Origin: Ctena decussata
Lineage: Eukaryota; Mollusca; Bivalvia; Lucinida; Lucinidae
Assembly: GCA_963989385.1 (NCBI GenBank)
Contig: OZ022499.1
Span: 79,783,903 to 79,847,902, forward strand
Reading direction: 5' to 3'
Length of the DNA stretch: 64,000 nt
Part shown: positions 46,166-55,780 of the stretch, one piece after another
Numbering within the stretch: the first letter of the stretch is position 1
How the letters are laid out: every line of letters begins with the position of its first letter
Notes under the pieces: model-generated
Seen by the model: the letters and a program-made list of their open reading frames with translations, nothing else
What the model was told of the DNA's origin: nothing
Databases searched by the model: none
Program-made: the position numbers and the translations under genes

Positions 46166-47752
46166 GCAATCAGAGGAGATGGCAAATCCCCCGACCGAAG
46201 ACCCCCATGGGCCTTGGTAAAAAGGGTGCACTTCAAAACACATATTAGTAATATATTGTCGTTCTTTTATGCTTCTGATTGACATTAACTGTTAACAAAC
46301 GCATGATTATCTAACACTCAGACTAAAACAGTATGCTTGACTGCTAAAAAGAGGTAATATCTCAAACAGCCACCATATACACAAATGTATAGCATACGAT
46401 ACATTCAACTTTCAAAATGTGTGAATAACTTCTAAAGTACAAGCCCTACAAACCTAATTTTGAGCTCTCTAGTAATGAATTTGGACAAAGAATCCAAATC
46501 TGGAAAAAAAAATATTTTTTTTTTTTTTTTTTTTTTTGGGGGGGGGGGGGGAGGGGGGGGTGCGGGTGGGGCACGGGAATGTGGAGGGGTAAGAGAGAGT
46601 TAGGAACACTGATAAGATATCACAGCATGATCATCAATATTCTAAAAGGTTCACGGTTATTCAAATTCTGGAGCTGGCCAGGGTTATACAGTTATGGAGC
46701 AGAGACTCAAACTGCAGCTCAAACTACCAAAGGGAAATAATTCACTAGGTCTAAAAGCAAGAGTTATCATTCATGCATGAGACAAATTGTCATGACCTGT
46801 TCTGCATATCAGTAAAGTATCATGAAAATATTTCAAAAGGTATTCAAGCTATGTATGGAATAGACACTTAAAATCATCAAAGGAAAAATAACTCCAAAAG
46901 TAAGAAAGCAAGAGTTGTCATTCTTGTTTGCGACACATCATCATGACCTGTTCTACATATCTGTGAAGTATCATGAAAATATTCCAAAAGATATTCAAGT
47001 TATAGAGCGGACACGAAATCACATCTAAAACCATCAAGGGGTAATAACTCAAAAAGTAAGAAAGCAGGAATTGTCTTTCTTGTTCGCGACACATCGTCAT
47101 GACCTGTTCTATATATCTGTGAAGTATCATGAAAATATTCCAAAAGGTATTCAAGTTATAGAGCGGGCACGAAATCATACCTAAAATGATCAAGGGGAAA
47201 TAACTCAAAAAGTAAGAAAGCAAGAGTTGTCATTATTGTTCGCGACACACCGTCATGACCTGTTCTACATATCTGTGAAGTATCATGAGAATATTCCAAA
47301 GGGTATTCTAGTTATAGAGCGGACACGAATCTGCCAAAAAATCACACCTAAAACTATCAAGGGGAAATAACTCAAAAAGTAAGAAACCAAGAGTTGTCAT
47401 TCTTGTTCGCGACACATCGTCATGACCTGTTCTACACTTCTGTGAAGTATCATGAAAATATTCCAAAGGGTATTCAAGTTACAGAGCGGACACGAATCTG
47501 CCAAAAAATCACCAAAGGGGAAATAATTCAAGAAGTACAATAGCAAGAGTTACCATTCTTGTACGCGACACATCGTCATGACCTGTTCTACATAACTGTG
47601 AAGTATCATGAAAATATTCAAAAGGGTATTCAAGATATAGAGCGGACAAGAAAGTGTTTACGGACGGACGGACGGACAGACGGACGGACGGACGGACGGA
47701 CGAACGGACGCCAGGCTCATCGCTATATCCCCCGAACCTTTCGGTCGGGGGA
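46166..47752 (+). mobile_element. Tandem-core element inserted in the left arm
   Basis: Flanked by perfect 8-bp duplications TAAAAATA (46158-46165 and 47753-47760); removing it restores the arm sequence seen uninterrupted at 61140-61200. Six ~155-165 bp units with CATGACCTGTTCTACATATC and AATAACTCAAAAAGTAAGAA, an ACGG microsatellite at 47660-47709, and a 13-bp subterminal inverted pair TCCCCCGACCGAA (46187) and TTCGGTCGGGGGA (47740). T/G homopolymers at 46515-46551. No protein. Confidence 0.9.
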
Positions 47753-47985
47753 TAAAAATACATGGCCGGGCCAAAGATGTCAATCCATGAGTTAACTTCC
47801 TCAGGCTAGGAAGTCTCTGTTAGGCCCTTTTAAAGCCGTAGAAGTCAAGTTCCTAGGCATTCAGAGCTGTTCTTAGGACGATTCAGCGCCATTTTCCCAC
47901 AAGAAATAGCCGTGGGATCATGCACGCAACTTTGCGGGACGTTGTAGGAAGTTTGTAGGATCTGTAGGAGCACACAAGAAAACTT

Positions 47986-48110
47986 GCGGGATCACGCGAC
48001 GTCTTTGGCCAGTTGTGACGTTATGTTATAGGAAGTCTGTAGGAACTGTAGGATCCCTCAAGAATTCTTTGCGGGATCACGCGACGTCTTTGGCCAGTTG
48101 TGACGTTAGG
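47986..48110. repeat. Direct repeat inside the left arm
   Basis: GCGGGATCACGCGACGTCTT and GGCCAGTTGTGACGTTA occur twice, ~86 bp apart, and are mirrored in the right arm at 60790-60945. Confidence 0.85.
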
Positions 48111-48224
48111 TTTGTACGTTTATGACGTCAGTTATTTCTAGCCGAAGTATACAAGACGTTGGCCTCCATAGAAGCTGCGCTTATCATATTTTTAAGGGAA
48201 AATAGCAACATCCACACATCCACA

Positions 48225-48510
48225 CTGAAATTCTGGAGTTAATGTGGATGATGTGGATTTGATGTTGATGTTTTGTGGCTGATGTGGATCCACAATGTGG
48301 AGTTTCCACACGTCCACATCTACACATTTGACAGTGTGGATGATGTGGATTTGATGTGGATGTTTTGTGGATGTTGTGTGGAGTTTATGTGGATGATGTG
48401 GGTGTTTTGTGGATGTTGTGTGGAGCTTATGTGGATGATGTGGATTTGATGTGGATGTTTTGTGGCTGATGTGGATCCACAATGTGGATATTTCCACATG
48501 TCCACATCTA
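48225..48510. repeat. GTGGATG minisatellite, left arm
   Basis: Irregular units built from GTGGATGTTTTGTGGATG, TTTGATGTGGATG and GTGTGGAGTTTATGTGGATG, ending at CCACAATGTGGAT. The right arm has the same array at 52815-52980 and 60601-60705 with fewer units. The long minus-strand frame of His/Pro/Ser/Thr residues across it is a by-product. Confidence 0.85.
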
Positions 48511-48736
48511 CACATTCGACAAATTCGCTTAGTCTCTGCTGTCCCTTGTTCTAGCTTATTTCTCAAGTATGCTGACAGACTTCTGGAAATCTCTGTGAGA
48601 AACAGTGACCCAACGGCTTTCTCATTATGCCCTAAACAGTAGCATGCCCCTCAGAGGCATGGCCATGCAGTGTTCTTATACTGTACAGTAACAGGTGAAG
48701 ATAAAGAAGCCTGTCTACAGGGTTCCTAAATATTTG

Positions 48737-48744
48737 TATAAATA
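48737..48744 (+). promoter_or_regulatory. TATA box of the capsid-like gene
   Basis: TATAAATA, 81 bp before the start codon. The same box is kept in the inverted arm at 52580-52587. Confidence 0.6.
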
Positions 48745-48824
48745 GCAGGTCTTTGACAGGATCGTGTATAGTTATTCAGAACTTGACTGAGATTCTTGAG
48801 AGACAGTGGATTAATTAATTAAGT

Positions 48825-49667
48825 ATGAAGGACTTCTATCTGACTCTTCTTAGTGACAGTTCGATGAATACTTTTCCAAAGAACACACAGAGTTCTTTTA
48901 CTGTCAGACTAGATCATCCCATCAAGATGGATAAGGACAACTGGGAAGTTGCTTTAGTGGAAATGATTACGCCATCTGAAGTCATGAACATTTCAGAGAA
49001 CAATAACTTTTTCTTTTTAACATTTCTAGACCAGGCGACAGTTAATAATCTGGGAATACAGAGCGCGAATGAACTGTGTGCTGGCGGAGAAGGATGTTAT
49101 GAATATAAATTGTTTATCCCAGAAGGAAATTATAGCTCTCCTCAGCATTTGGTGGATGAGATCCAGTCTGTAATAGATACACAGCATGGACCTTTATTGA
49201 CCAAAATAAATGCTTCTATTCAAATTACTTATGTAAAAAGCAGCAAGCGTCTCAAAGTCATTGCGCAGAATTCAAAGCAGGTCAGGGTTCGTTTTCCAGC
49301 TTCTCTTGGGGAAGCTCTTGGAGTAAATCCGAGCATGTCAGAAAGACCTATTGCAAACGAAAGCCATGCTTTCAAATATCAAGTGGACTTGAATATGATG
49401 CACAGTCGGTTGTACGTGTACTCTGATGTTGCCAGTTACACTTACGTAGGAGACGTGACTGCGCCTATTTTGAGAGTCGTACCATTCGAAACGTCAAAAG
49501 CCTCACAACAGTCACACAAAGAATTCGTCAATATGCATTACGTTCCTGTAGCCAAATCCTTCATCGATCAAATTCATATCAGTATCAGAGGTGATACGGG
49601 AAAAGATATTCGTTTCAGCCATGGAAAGACTTTGATAAAGTTACATTTCAGACTGAGGGTTGTTTAA
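48825..49667 (+). CDS. Penton/minor-capsid-like protein of a Polinton-type element
   Basis: An intact 280-residue ORF from ATG at 48825 to TAA. The N-terminus has F-Y-L-T-L (4-8), S-S-M (12-14), a F-P-x-N turn and W-E-V-A-L-V-E-M (40-47); the C-terminus has H-Y-V-P-V, G-D-T-G-K-D-I (256-262), a G-K-T-L-I-K-L-H-F-R strand. This start (F-Y-V-T-L, Y/F-P-x-N-T, W-E-V-G-L-x-E-I) and end (D-T-G-x-x-I-x-F, G-K-x-x-x-x-L-H-F-R) are the pattern I know from penton-base-like proteins of Polinton/Maverick and adintovirus-like elements, which form capsid vertices. Own TATA box upstream. Residues 1-206 lie in the inverted arm and are present a second time at 51813-52499. No stop codons or frameshifts, so it is recent or under selection. 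Family assignment is by pattern, not search. Confidence 0.7.
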   Translation: MKDFYLTLLSDSSMNTFPKNTQSSFTVRLDHPIKMDKDNWEVALVEMITPSEVMNISENNNFFFLTFLDQATVNNLGIQSANELCAGGEGCYEYKLFIPEGNYSSPQHLVDEIQSVIDTQHGPLLTKINASIQITYVKSSKRLKVIAQNSKQVRVRFPASLGEALGVNPSMSERPIANESHAFKYQVDLNMMHSRLYVYSDVASYTYVGDVTAPILRVVPFETSKASQQSHKEFVNMHYVPVAKSFIDQIHISIRGDTGKDIRFSHGKTLIKLHFRLRVV

Positions 49668-49703
49668 TTTCTGACTAAATATCGGTATGAATATCGAAAT
49701 AAG

Positions 49704-49711
49704 TATAAATA
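49704..49711 (+). promoter_or_regulatory. TATA box of the small basic gene
   Basis: TATAAATA, 54 bp before the ATG at 49765 and 37 bp after the stop of the preceding gene. Confidence 0.55.
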
Positions 49712-49764
49712 CAAGATGATGCTACAAAATTCATCATTTTAAGTTAAGCTTGATAGAAGACAAA

Positions 49765-50151
49765 ATGAATTGTTCAAAGCAGACGAAAGAAGATTTAAAG
49801 AAGCCATCAGATTCATCAGGTGCGCCTGTCGTCCAGAAAAGAAGCTACCAGGCGAGCTACGGACAGATTCGATACCTCATGAAAAGACTTGCAACTGCTT
49901 TAGACAAAAGACTCAGAGAGGGTAGACCATCAAAGTAGTGTCGACTCTGCAAAGCTGAAATTCACTCCTTCTTACGTGAGGAGAAAGAAAAGCAACATAG
50001 ACGCAAGCTTAAAGAACAAAAGGAGGGTCGAGATATTAGACGTTCCCGCAGGTCTTTGACGAAAGCTAGAACTAAGAAAGTTCGTGCAGATGACAGTTCC
50101 GATGAATCTAAAGACTTCCGTAAACAAGTAGGATGCAAGCGAGAGAAATAA
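49765..50151 (+). pseudogene. Small basic protein gene broken by an amber codon
   Basis: An ATG at 49765 opens a frame of 57 codons ending at TAG (49936-49938). The same frame then stays open for 70 more codons to TAA at 50149-50151, so a single-base change probably created the stop. The first part is mixed, with Q-I-R-Y-L-M-K-R-L; the second begins C-R-L-C and is extremely rich in Lys, Arg and Glu, probably a long charged helix. I recognise no family; a nucleic-acid-binding core or packaging role is a guess from charge and position between two element genes. The stop could be a real inactivation, a sequencing error or a read-through site. It has its own TATA box. Confidence 0.5.
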
Positions 50152-50376
50152 AATGTAAGTTACTGCTATCAAGTAATTGATAAAAGGTCAGAAGATAATG
50201 TAACTTAATCATCATAACTGTTGGTGTAAGTGATAAATCATTTTATTCTCTTATCTATATATTTAAACTCACAAGTTTAAAATAACATTTTTTTTTGAGA
50301 ATTCTGTTTCTAATCTTGACATATGAACGTATATCACATGAACCCATTTACTGTATTTTTTTTGCAGGCAAAAACC

Positions 50377-50384
50377 TATAAAAG
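50377..50384 (+). promoter_or_regulatory. TATA box of the zinc-finger gene
   Basis: TATAAAAG, 43 bp before the ATG at 50428. It makes that ATG the likely start, rather than the in-frame ATG at 50323 that lies upstream of the box. Confidence 0.55.
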
Positions 50385-50427
50385 GAGTACTTCATATGCC
50401 ACTTGTTCATTCTTCAAGCAACATTCG

Positions 50428-51183
50428 ATGGGTCGATATCAGTGCCAGACGTGTTTTCGTGAATTTGCTCGATCGGACAGCTTAAGAAGACATATATCCA
50501 GTGGCGTTTGTAAAGGGAAGTCTGCAGTGTCTGACAGTGAAGAAAGTATTGTATCAGAGTCGTCTGACATACATACTGAGAATAAACATATGCAGGGTAT
50601 GAAAGGACATGATATCTTTGGAAAATATAATTATACTAAACCTTCACGAGACTCCGATACAGACGCAGCAGAGATGGACACGGACAATGAGTCTCCCGGC
50701 GATGAGGAGATGGGTAAAATCAAACCCAGAAAAACGTCAAAGAAAAGTCCTTGGGATAGACTCTTAAGACGAACCTACGAAGCCGTTCAAGATCAGTTTA
50801 ACGACACGGTGGAAAATACGTTGCAGGAAGAACCCGATGTGGACATAGAAGAAGCAGAAGAGATAGCATATGAAGAACTCAAACCAACATATAGATCATG
50901 CTTTATTTCTAAATATCAAGATCTTGTGAGACTCGGCTCTGCTTTGAGAAAAGATCCTATTCACAAGAAAGTATTATCTACTGCCCACAAACTAAAAGAA
51001 GATGAAGACTATGACGATGAAGAAGCAATGCAATATGCAGTTAAAAAGCGTCGTTATCTACTTGGGAGGAAACTTGACGAATATCAAAGACCAACTGCTA
51101 CTGTAGAAGAGGAACGTCAACATACACTGATACCTGTTAGATCGCAAACATTACAGATAAAAACTAATATGTCAAAGAAATGA
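50428..51183 (+). CDS. Zinc-finger protein of the virus-like element
   Basis: 251 residues if started at 50428 (286 from the upstream ATG at 50323, less likely given the TATA box between them). Residues 4-28 are a single classical-type finger with ligands C6, C9, H22 and C28 (C2HC rather than C2H2). An acidic stretch (D-S-D-T-D-A-A-E-M-D-T-D) and a basic patch (K-P-R-K-T-S-K-K) follow, then a helical C-terminal domain with E-E-A-E-E-I-A-Y-E-E-L, Y-R-x-x-F-I-S-K-Y, R-K-D-P-I-H-K-K and Y-A-V-K-K-R-R-Y-L-L. Proteins with one N-terminal finger and this kind of C-terminal domain are repeated in invertebrate genomes next to Polinton-like genes, in my recollection. It may bind element DNA or be a core protein; function unproven. 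Intact; poly(A) signal AATAAA at 51334-51339. Confidence 0.6.
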   Translation: MGRYQCQTCFREFARSDSLRRHISSGVCKGKSAVSDSEESIVSESSDIHTENKHMQGMKGHDIFGKYNYTKPSRDSDTDAAEMDTDNESPGDEEMGKIKPRKTSKKSPWDRLLRRTYEAVQDQFNDTVENTLQEEPDVDIEEAEEIAYEELKPTYRSCFISKYQDLVRLGSALRKDPIHKKVLSTAHKLKEDEDYDDEEAMQYAVKKRRYLLGRKLDEYQRPTATVEEERQHTLIPVRSQTLQIKTNMSKK

Positions 51184-51333
51184 GACTTTTGTAGCACAAT
51201 ACTTGAATCAGTAGTAGAACAGTATACAATTTCCTGTTTTCTTCGTTTGTTTTATTGTATTGATATGAATGTTGTAAACGAGGGCAGAGGGACGGTCCTA
51301 ATCCTCTGTTCATCGTCATCAGTTAGCGGGACA

Positions 51334-51339
51334 AATAAA
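51334..51339 (+). terminator. Polyadenylation signal after the zinc-finger gene
   Basis: AATAAA 151 bp after the stop codon. Confidence 0.5.
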
Positions 51340-51394
51340 GTTGTGTTGAGTTAAACAAGTTGTCTGTTCTTCTTTCGAAATGTAGTAGTAAGTT

Positions 51395-51790
51395 AACAAG
51401 GGCTAGTTGTCGGGCACTGTAGAGTCACGCCTCTGCTAGGGCAAGAGTCATACAACAGAGGCCTGTTGCTATACAGGGCCATATGCGGATGCTGTAGAGT
51501 CACGTCTCTGTTACGGTGAGGTCATATGAGACCGAGAGTCTGCTAACAGACACCTGCTACTGTACAGTATAAGGGCACTGCATGGCCATGCCTCTGAGGG
51601 GCATGCTACTGTGTAGAGCATATAAGAATACTGTAAAGTCACGTCTCTGGTACAGTGAGGTCTTATGAGGCCGAAAGTCTGATATCAGAAACCTGCTGCT
51701 ATACAGTATCAAGGCACTGCAGAGCTATATGCCTCAGTTAGACTAATAACAGGGGCAAGTAACTTTGTAGAGCATATAGTTTTGAGCCCC
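51395..51790. repeat. Diverged direct repeats between zinc-finger gene and inner terminus
   Basis: CTGTAGAGTCACGTCTCTG-like words at about 51417, 51490 and 51632; CCTGCTACTGTACAGTATAA-like words at about 51552 and 51697. Part (51552-51612: ACTGCATGGCCATGCCTCTG, GGGGCATGCTACTGT) matches the arm sequence just upstream of the capsid-like gene (complement of 48637-48700, same strand as 52622-52690). Confidence 0.7.
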
Positions 51791-51794
51791 GAGG

Positions 51795-51881
51795 CTCACT
51801 AGCCTGAGGAAGTTAAATCATGGATTGACATCTTTGGCCCCGGCCATGTATTTTTACACTAGGCGACCGGGCGGACACGTT
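51795..51881 (+). repeat. Extra copy of the element's right terminus
   Basis: ACTAGCCTGAGGAAGTTAA, CATGGATTGACATCTTTGG, GGCCATGTATTTTTACACTA and GGCGACC match 61109-61190 in the same orientation (and the complement of the left end at 47753-47815). It abuts the truncated gene copy directly, so it marks a rearrangement junction. Confidence 0.85.
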
Positions 51882-52499
51882 AGTGTAACTGGCAACATCA
51901 GAGTACACGTACAACCGACTGTGCATCATATTCAAGTCCACTTGATATTTGAAAGCATGGCTTTCGTTTGCAATAGGTCTTTCTGACATGCTCGGATTTA
52001 CTCCAAGAGCTTCCCCAAGAGAAGCTGGAAAACGAACCCTGACCTGCTTTGAATTCTGCGCAATGACTTTGAGACGCTTGCTGCTTTTTACATAAGTAAT
52101 TTGAATAGAAGCATTTATTTTGGTCAATAAAGGTCCATGCTGTGTATCTATTACCGACTGGATCTCATCCACCAAATGCTGAGGAGAGCTATAATTTCCT
52201 TCTGGGATAAACAATTTATATTCATAACATCCTTCTCCGCCAGCACACAGTTCATTCGCGCTCTGTATTCCCAGATTATTAACTGTCGCCTGGTCTAGAA
52301 ATGTTAAAAAGAAAAAGTTATTGTTCTCTGAAATGTTCATGACTTCAGATGGCGTAATCATTTCCACTAAAGCAACTTCCCAGTTGTCCTTATCCATCTT
52401 GATGGGATGATCTAGTCTGACAGTAAAAGAACTCTGTGTGTTCTTTGGAAAAGTATTCATCGAACTGTCTCTAAGAAGAGTCAGATAGAAGTCCTTCAT
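51813..52499 (-). pseudogene. Truncated inverted copy of the capsid-like gene
   Basis: Minus-strand ORF starting at 52499. Residues 1-206 equal the gene at 48825 except at one site I saw (Ser10 to Arg); at the DNA level at least two substitutions occur over ~615 bp. After the junction (~51882) the frame runs for 22 residues into the extra terminus copy and stops, so the last quarter, including the G-D-T-G-K-D-I motif, is missing. TATA box retained at 52580-52587. A translated product would lack a strand-rich end, so I treat it as non-functional. Confidence 0.8.
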
Positions 52500-53110
52500 A
52501 CTTAATTAATTAATCCACTGTCTCTCAAGAATCTCAGTCAAGTTCTGAATAACTATACACGATCCTGTCAAAGACCTGCTATTTATACAAATATTTAGGA
52601 ACCCTGTAGACAGGCTTCTTTATCTTCACCTGTTACTGTACAGTATAAGAACACTGCATGGTCATGCCTCTGAGGGGCATGCTACTGTTTAGGGCATAAT
52701 GAGAAAGCCGTTGGGTCACTGTTTCTCACAGAGATTTCCAGAAGTCTGTCAGCATACTTGAGAAATAAGCTAGAACAAGGGACAGCAGAGACTAAGCGAA
52801 TTTGTCGAATGTGTAGATGTGGACATGTGGAAATATCCACATTGTGGATCCACATCAGCCACAAAACATCCACATCAAATCCACATCATCCACATAAGCT
52901 CCACACAACATCCACAAAACATCCACACCATCCACATAAACTCCACACAACATCCACATCAAATCCACATCATCCATACTGTCAAATGTGTACACTGGCG
53001 CTCACGTATTTGTACACCAAAAACGCGTTTGTACCGCGTTGCATGCGCGTGCTGCGTGCGTATCACCTAGAACCGCGCATCAGACGCGTCTAGACGCGCC
53101 CTGACGCGTC

Positions 53111-53600
53111 TCGACGCGGGAGACGCAAACGATGATAACATGAATATTCATGACTTGTTCAATACGCGTACAACCGCAGATTGTACGTTGGCCTAATTAA
53201 AATAGTTTTAAGATAGCTTAAAACAATATAAGTTACTAATTTAATTAAATATTGTCTCGATCTCTCTACCGGGAATCTGACCGAATCGATGCGCAGAAGA
53301 CGGGAACCATAAAGTAGTCCCACATTATCTGGGTCAATTTTTACATAACAACTCGTAACGTCTCGATTTCTGAATTCAATGGGACTCATTAACTACTATT
53401 TAGACTAACTCTATAATAGAACTTCTAGGCTTAGAAACTATACACAACTTCTATTTTTCTTAACTTCTAAGCCCAGAAAACAAACAAACAAACAAAAAAG
53501 TCACAACTTATCTGGGCCAGAACACACACGGTAACAAACTGACCAGTGAAATTTGGACCCAGACTATTATATTGAGTTAAACAATACCACAGGGTATAAT
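53111..53600. other. Interior of the CACTG element, unassigned
   Basis: A pair AACTTCTAGGCTTAGAA and TTAACTTCTAAGCCCAGAA near 53421 and 53460. No gene. Confidence 0.4.
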
Positions 53601-53619
53601 CGATTCCTCTAATTTTCGC

Positions 53620-54030
53620 TTCCTGCAGAGACTGTACATCATATTTGGCTTCCGCCGAGACTGTCCGCGAGTTCTTGCTTCCTGCCGAGACTTCTGTACA
53701 TGATAAATAGCTTCCTGCAGAGACTGTCCGTGTGATTTTGCTTCCTGTCGAGCCTCTCGGCAGGAAGCAGAGTCACGTGGACAGTCTCGGCAGGAAGCCA
53801 ATTATCATGTACAGAAGTCTCTGCAGGAAGCAAGAACTCGCGGACAGTCTCGGCGGACTTCACATATTTGACTTCCGCCGAGACTGTCCGCGAGCTCTTG
53901 CTTCCTGCAGAGACTTCTGTCTTCGAAAATTGGCTTCCTACCGAGACTGTCCACGTGACTCTGCTTCCTGCCGAGATCCTCGGCAGGAAGCAGAATCACT
54001 CGGACAGTCTCTGCAGGAAGGTTGGTGGTA
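53620..54030. repeat. Two adjacent hairpins of GCTTCCTGCCGAGACTGTCC units
   Basis: Hairpin 1 has arms 53620-53754 and 53757-53862; hairpin 2 has arms 53864-53976 and 53980-54021. The ~30-45 bp unit alternates GCTTCCTGC and GACTGTCCGCGAG words; the complement GCAGGAAGC fills the right arms. Each hairpin centre is a CTCGGCAGGAAGC-type inversion point. Confidence 0.85.
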
Positions 54031-54617
54031 TTCTTCAGGTACTCCAGTTTTCTCCACAACCAAGGCCACAAATAAGCAATTATCCTTGCCTTTGAGACAA
54101 TGTAAAAACATTCGCATGCCTGAATTTTCTATACCTTCAATAATCCTGTTTAGAATAGAGTTTTAATCCGAAACGAATCAGAATTTGCTTTGAATTAACT
54201 GTTTAGACTAGCAAATCTTATTCGAATTAAAAACTAATTCGGAGTAATTAAACTAATCCTACAGAGTACCTTGGATCGAATCCGAATTAACTTTTACTTC
54301 GGATTAAAAGTCCTGTCTAAACAGCAAACCGAAGCAAAGCCGCATTAAAATTTATTTTTGAACTGACCTCGGGCATGTTTAGGTCATGTTAACATTTGAG
54401 CAGGCTGCATTTACTTTACTGCAAAGTAACTTGCACCCAATCAAAAACATTACCGGTATTTTACTACGAAGTAACTTGCATTAAATTGGAAATGGTATAG
54501 TCTGAACAGACAAGTGGGTTCTCTTCGGATTACCTTATTGCAGAGCAATCTGTGCCGAATCGAAACAGATATCCTCTACACAGAGTAAAAGTTAACAAAA
54601 TAAAGTTTAAGAATATT
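54031..54617. repeat. AATCCGAATTAA-rich degenerate repeat
   Basis: Scattered GAATTAA, TTCGGATTA and AAGTAACTTGCA words in both orientations. No ORF of interest. Confidence 0.45.
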
Positions 54618-55780
54618 TCATTTGTAGCATGTAGTTTTGGCTGAAGGCAGAATAGTAACGTACATTCCAAGATAAACCTCGATTTCCAGAAAGCAATTTA
54701 ATGCTGCAAAAATTTTCAGCATATGGGGCCAGAGATGAATGATCATCAAGGTGACTGAAAACCGAGAACCCCGGCAAGAAAAAACACCTGACTCTCTACA
54801 AGAAGAACTTGGTTTTCTAACCGAAGTTAGACCCAAGCTGTAACAAGCCCCCCCTGTCCTGGCTAGGTCCAAGGCAGTTCTATGGAGAAAAAAAGGGGGA
54901 GGAGGAGGGAACAAGGAGCAAATTCTTGGATGGGATGCAAATTCTTTAATGGGGAGGGGGGCGGGTGCAAAAGACTGCCCAGTTTCATGTGTTAGTGGGG
55001 TTGCACCGAAGTGGACCTGTGCTGGGTCCTGGGCAGGTGACGTCTCAGAAAAAGGGAGAAGCAAAATCTTTGGTGGGGTGCAAAAACTTCCAGAAACATT
55101 AAGTAGCAATGGATTAGAACCCAAATGGACTTGTGCACAGATCCACATAAATCACTTCCCATGCACTTAGCCCTCGCGACCCACTGTGGGTTGGCTTTAG
55201 CAATACAATACAGGGCTTCTGGAAACGCATGGCATGAGAGGTACACTTCAAGCCATAATGCATCTTCCTCGAACTGCTGGCCTCCATCAGACTTCACTTT
55301 GCTAGTTCTGCCGGAACAAGCCCCCTGTCCTGGCTGGGCCCAGGGCAGGTCTAGGGGGGAAATGGGGAGCAAATTCTTAGGTGGGGAGCAAATTCCCTTA
55401 TTAACTAATGCAATGGGCAGTGGGGGATAAGAGATTGAGGGTGATCTGGAATGCAGTTGTCTCATGTTTTTGTGGCCCTCATGAGTAATTGAGACTGCCT
55501 GGGTTACATCATGAATTGCGACCGTTGGTCTCAGAGAAGACCGTAGCTTAAATCTGTTGGGAGGGAGGTAGGTGGGGTAAAAATTCCTTTTGGGACCTAG
55601 GACTGTAGCATTTGTTATAAACCTTATCTTGGTTTAGTTGGTTCCAAAATATATTGCATATTTAAAGTTTTAGGGTCCTGTATTTTCATGGGAGTTTATT
55701 TTTAGTGTTCTAATATTTTGGGAAATGGAGAATATTATTAGTCAACAACAGGACTGTAGCTAATTTCTTATTGTGGATTG
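54618..55780. repeat. Diverged ~470-bp duplication
   Basis: 54844-54960 and 55312-55395 share ACAAGCCCCC, TGTCCTGGCT, GGCAG and GGAGCAAATTCTT. Long frames on both strands here are rich in low-complexity residues and match nothing known to me. Confidence 0.5.

Noticed and set aside
48192..48566. 124-codon minus-strand ORF rich in His/Pro/Ser/Thr
   Set aside because: It is a translation of the GTGGATG minisatellite in the inverted arm.
50323..50427. Upstream ATG of the zinc-finger ORF as the true start
   Set aside because: A TATA box at 50377 lies between it and the next ATG, and the extra 35 residues look like translated promoter sequence.
53577..54166. ORFs with repeated S-C-R-E/P-A-E-T peptides
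   Set aside because: By-product of the GCTTCCTGC hairpin units.
54618..55465. 157-176 codon minus-strand ORFs
   Set aside because: Low-complexity peptides from a diverged duplication; no known domain seen.
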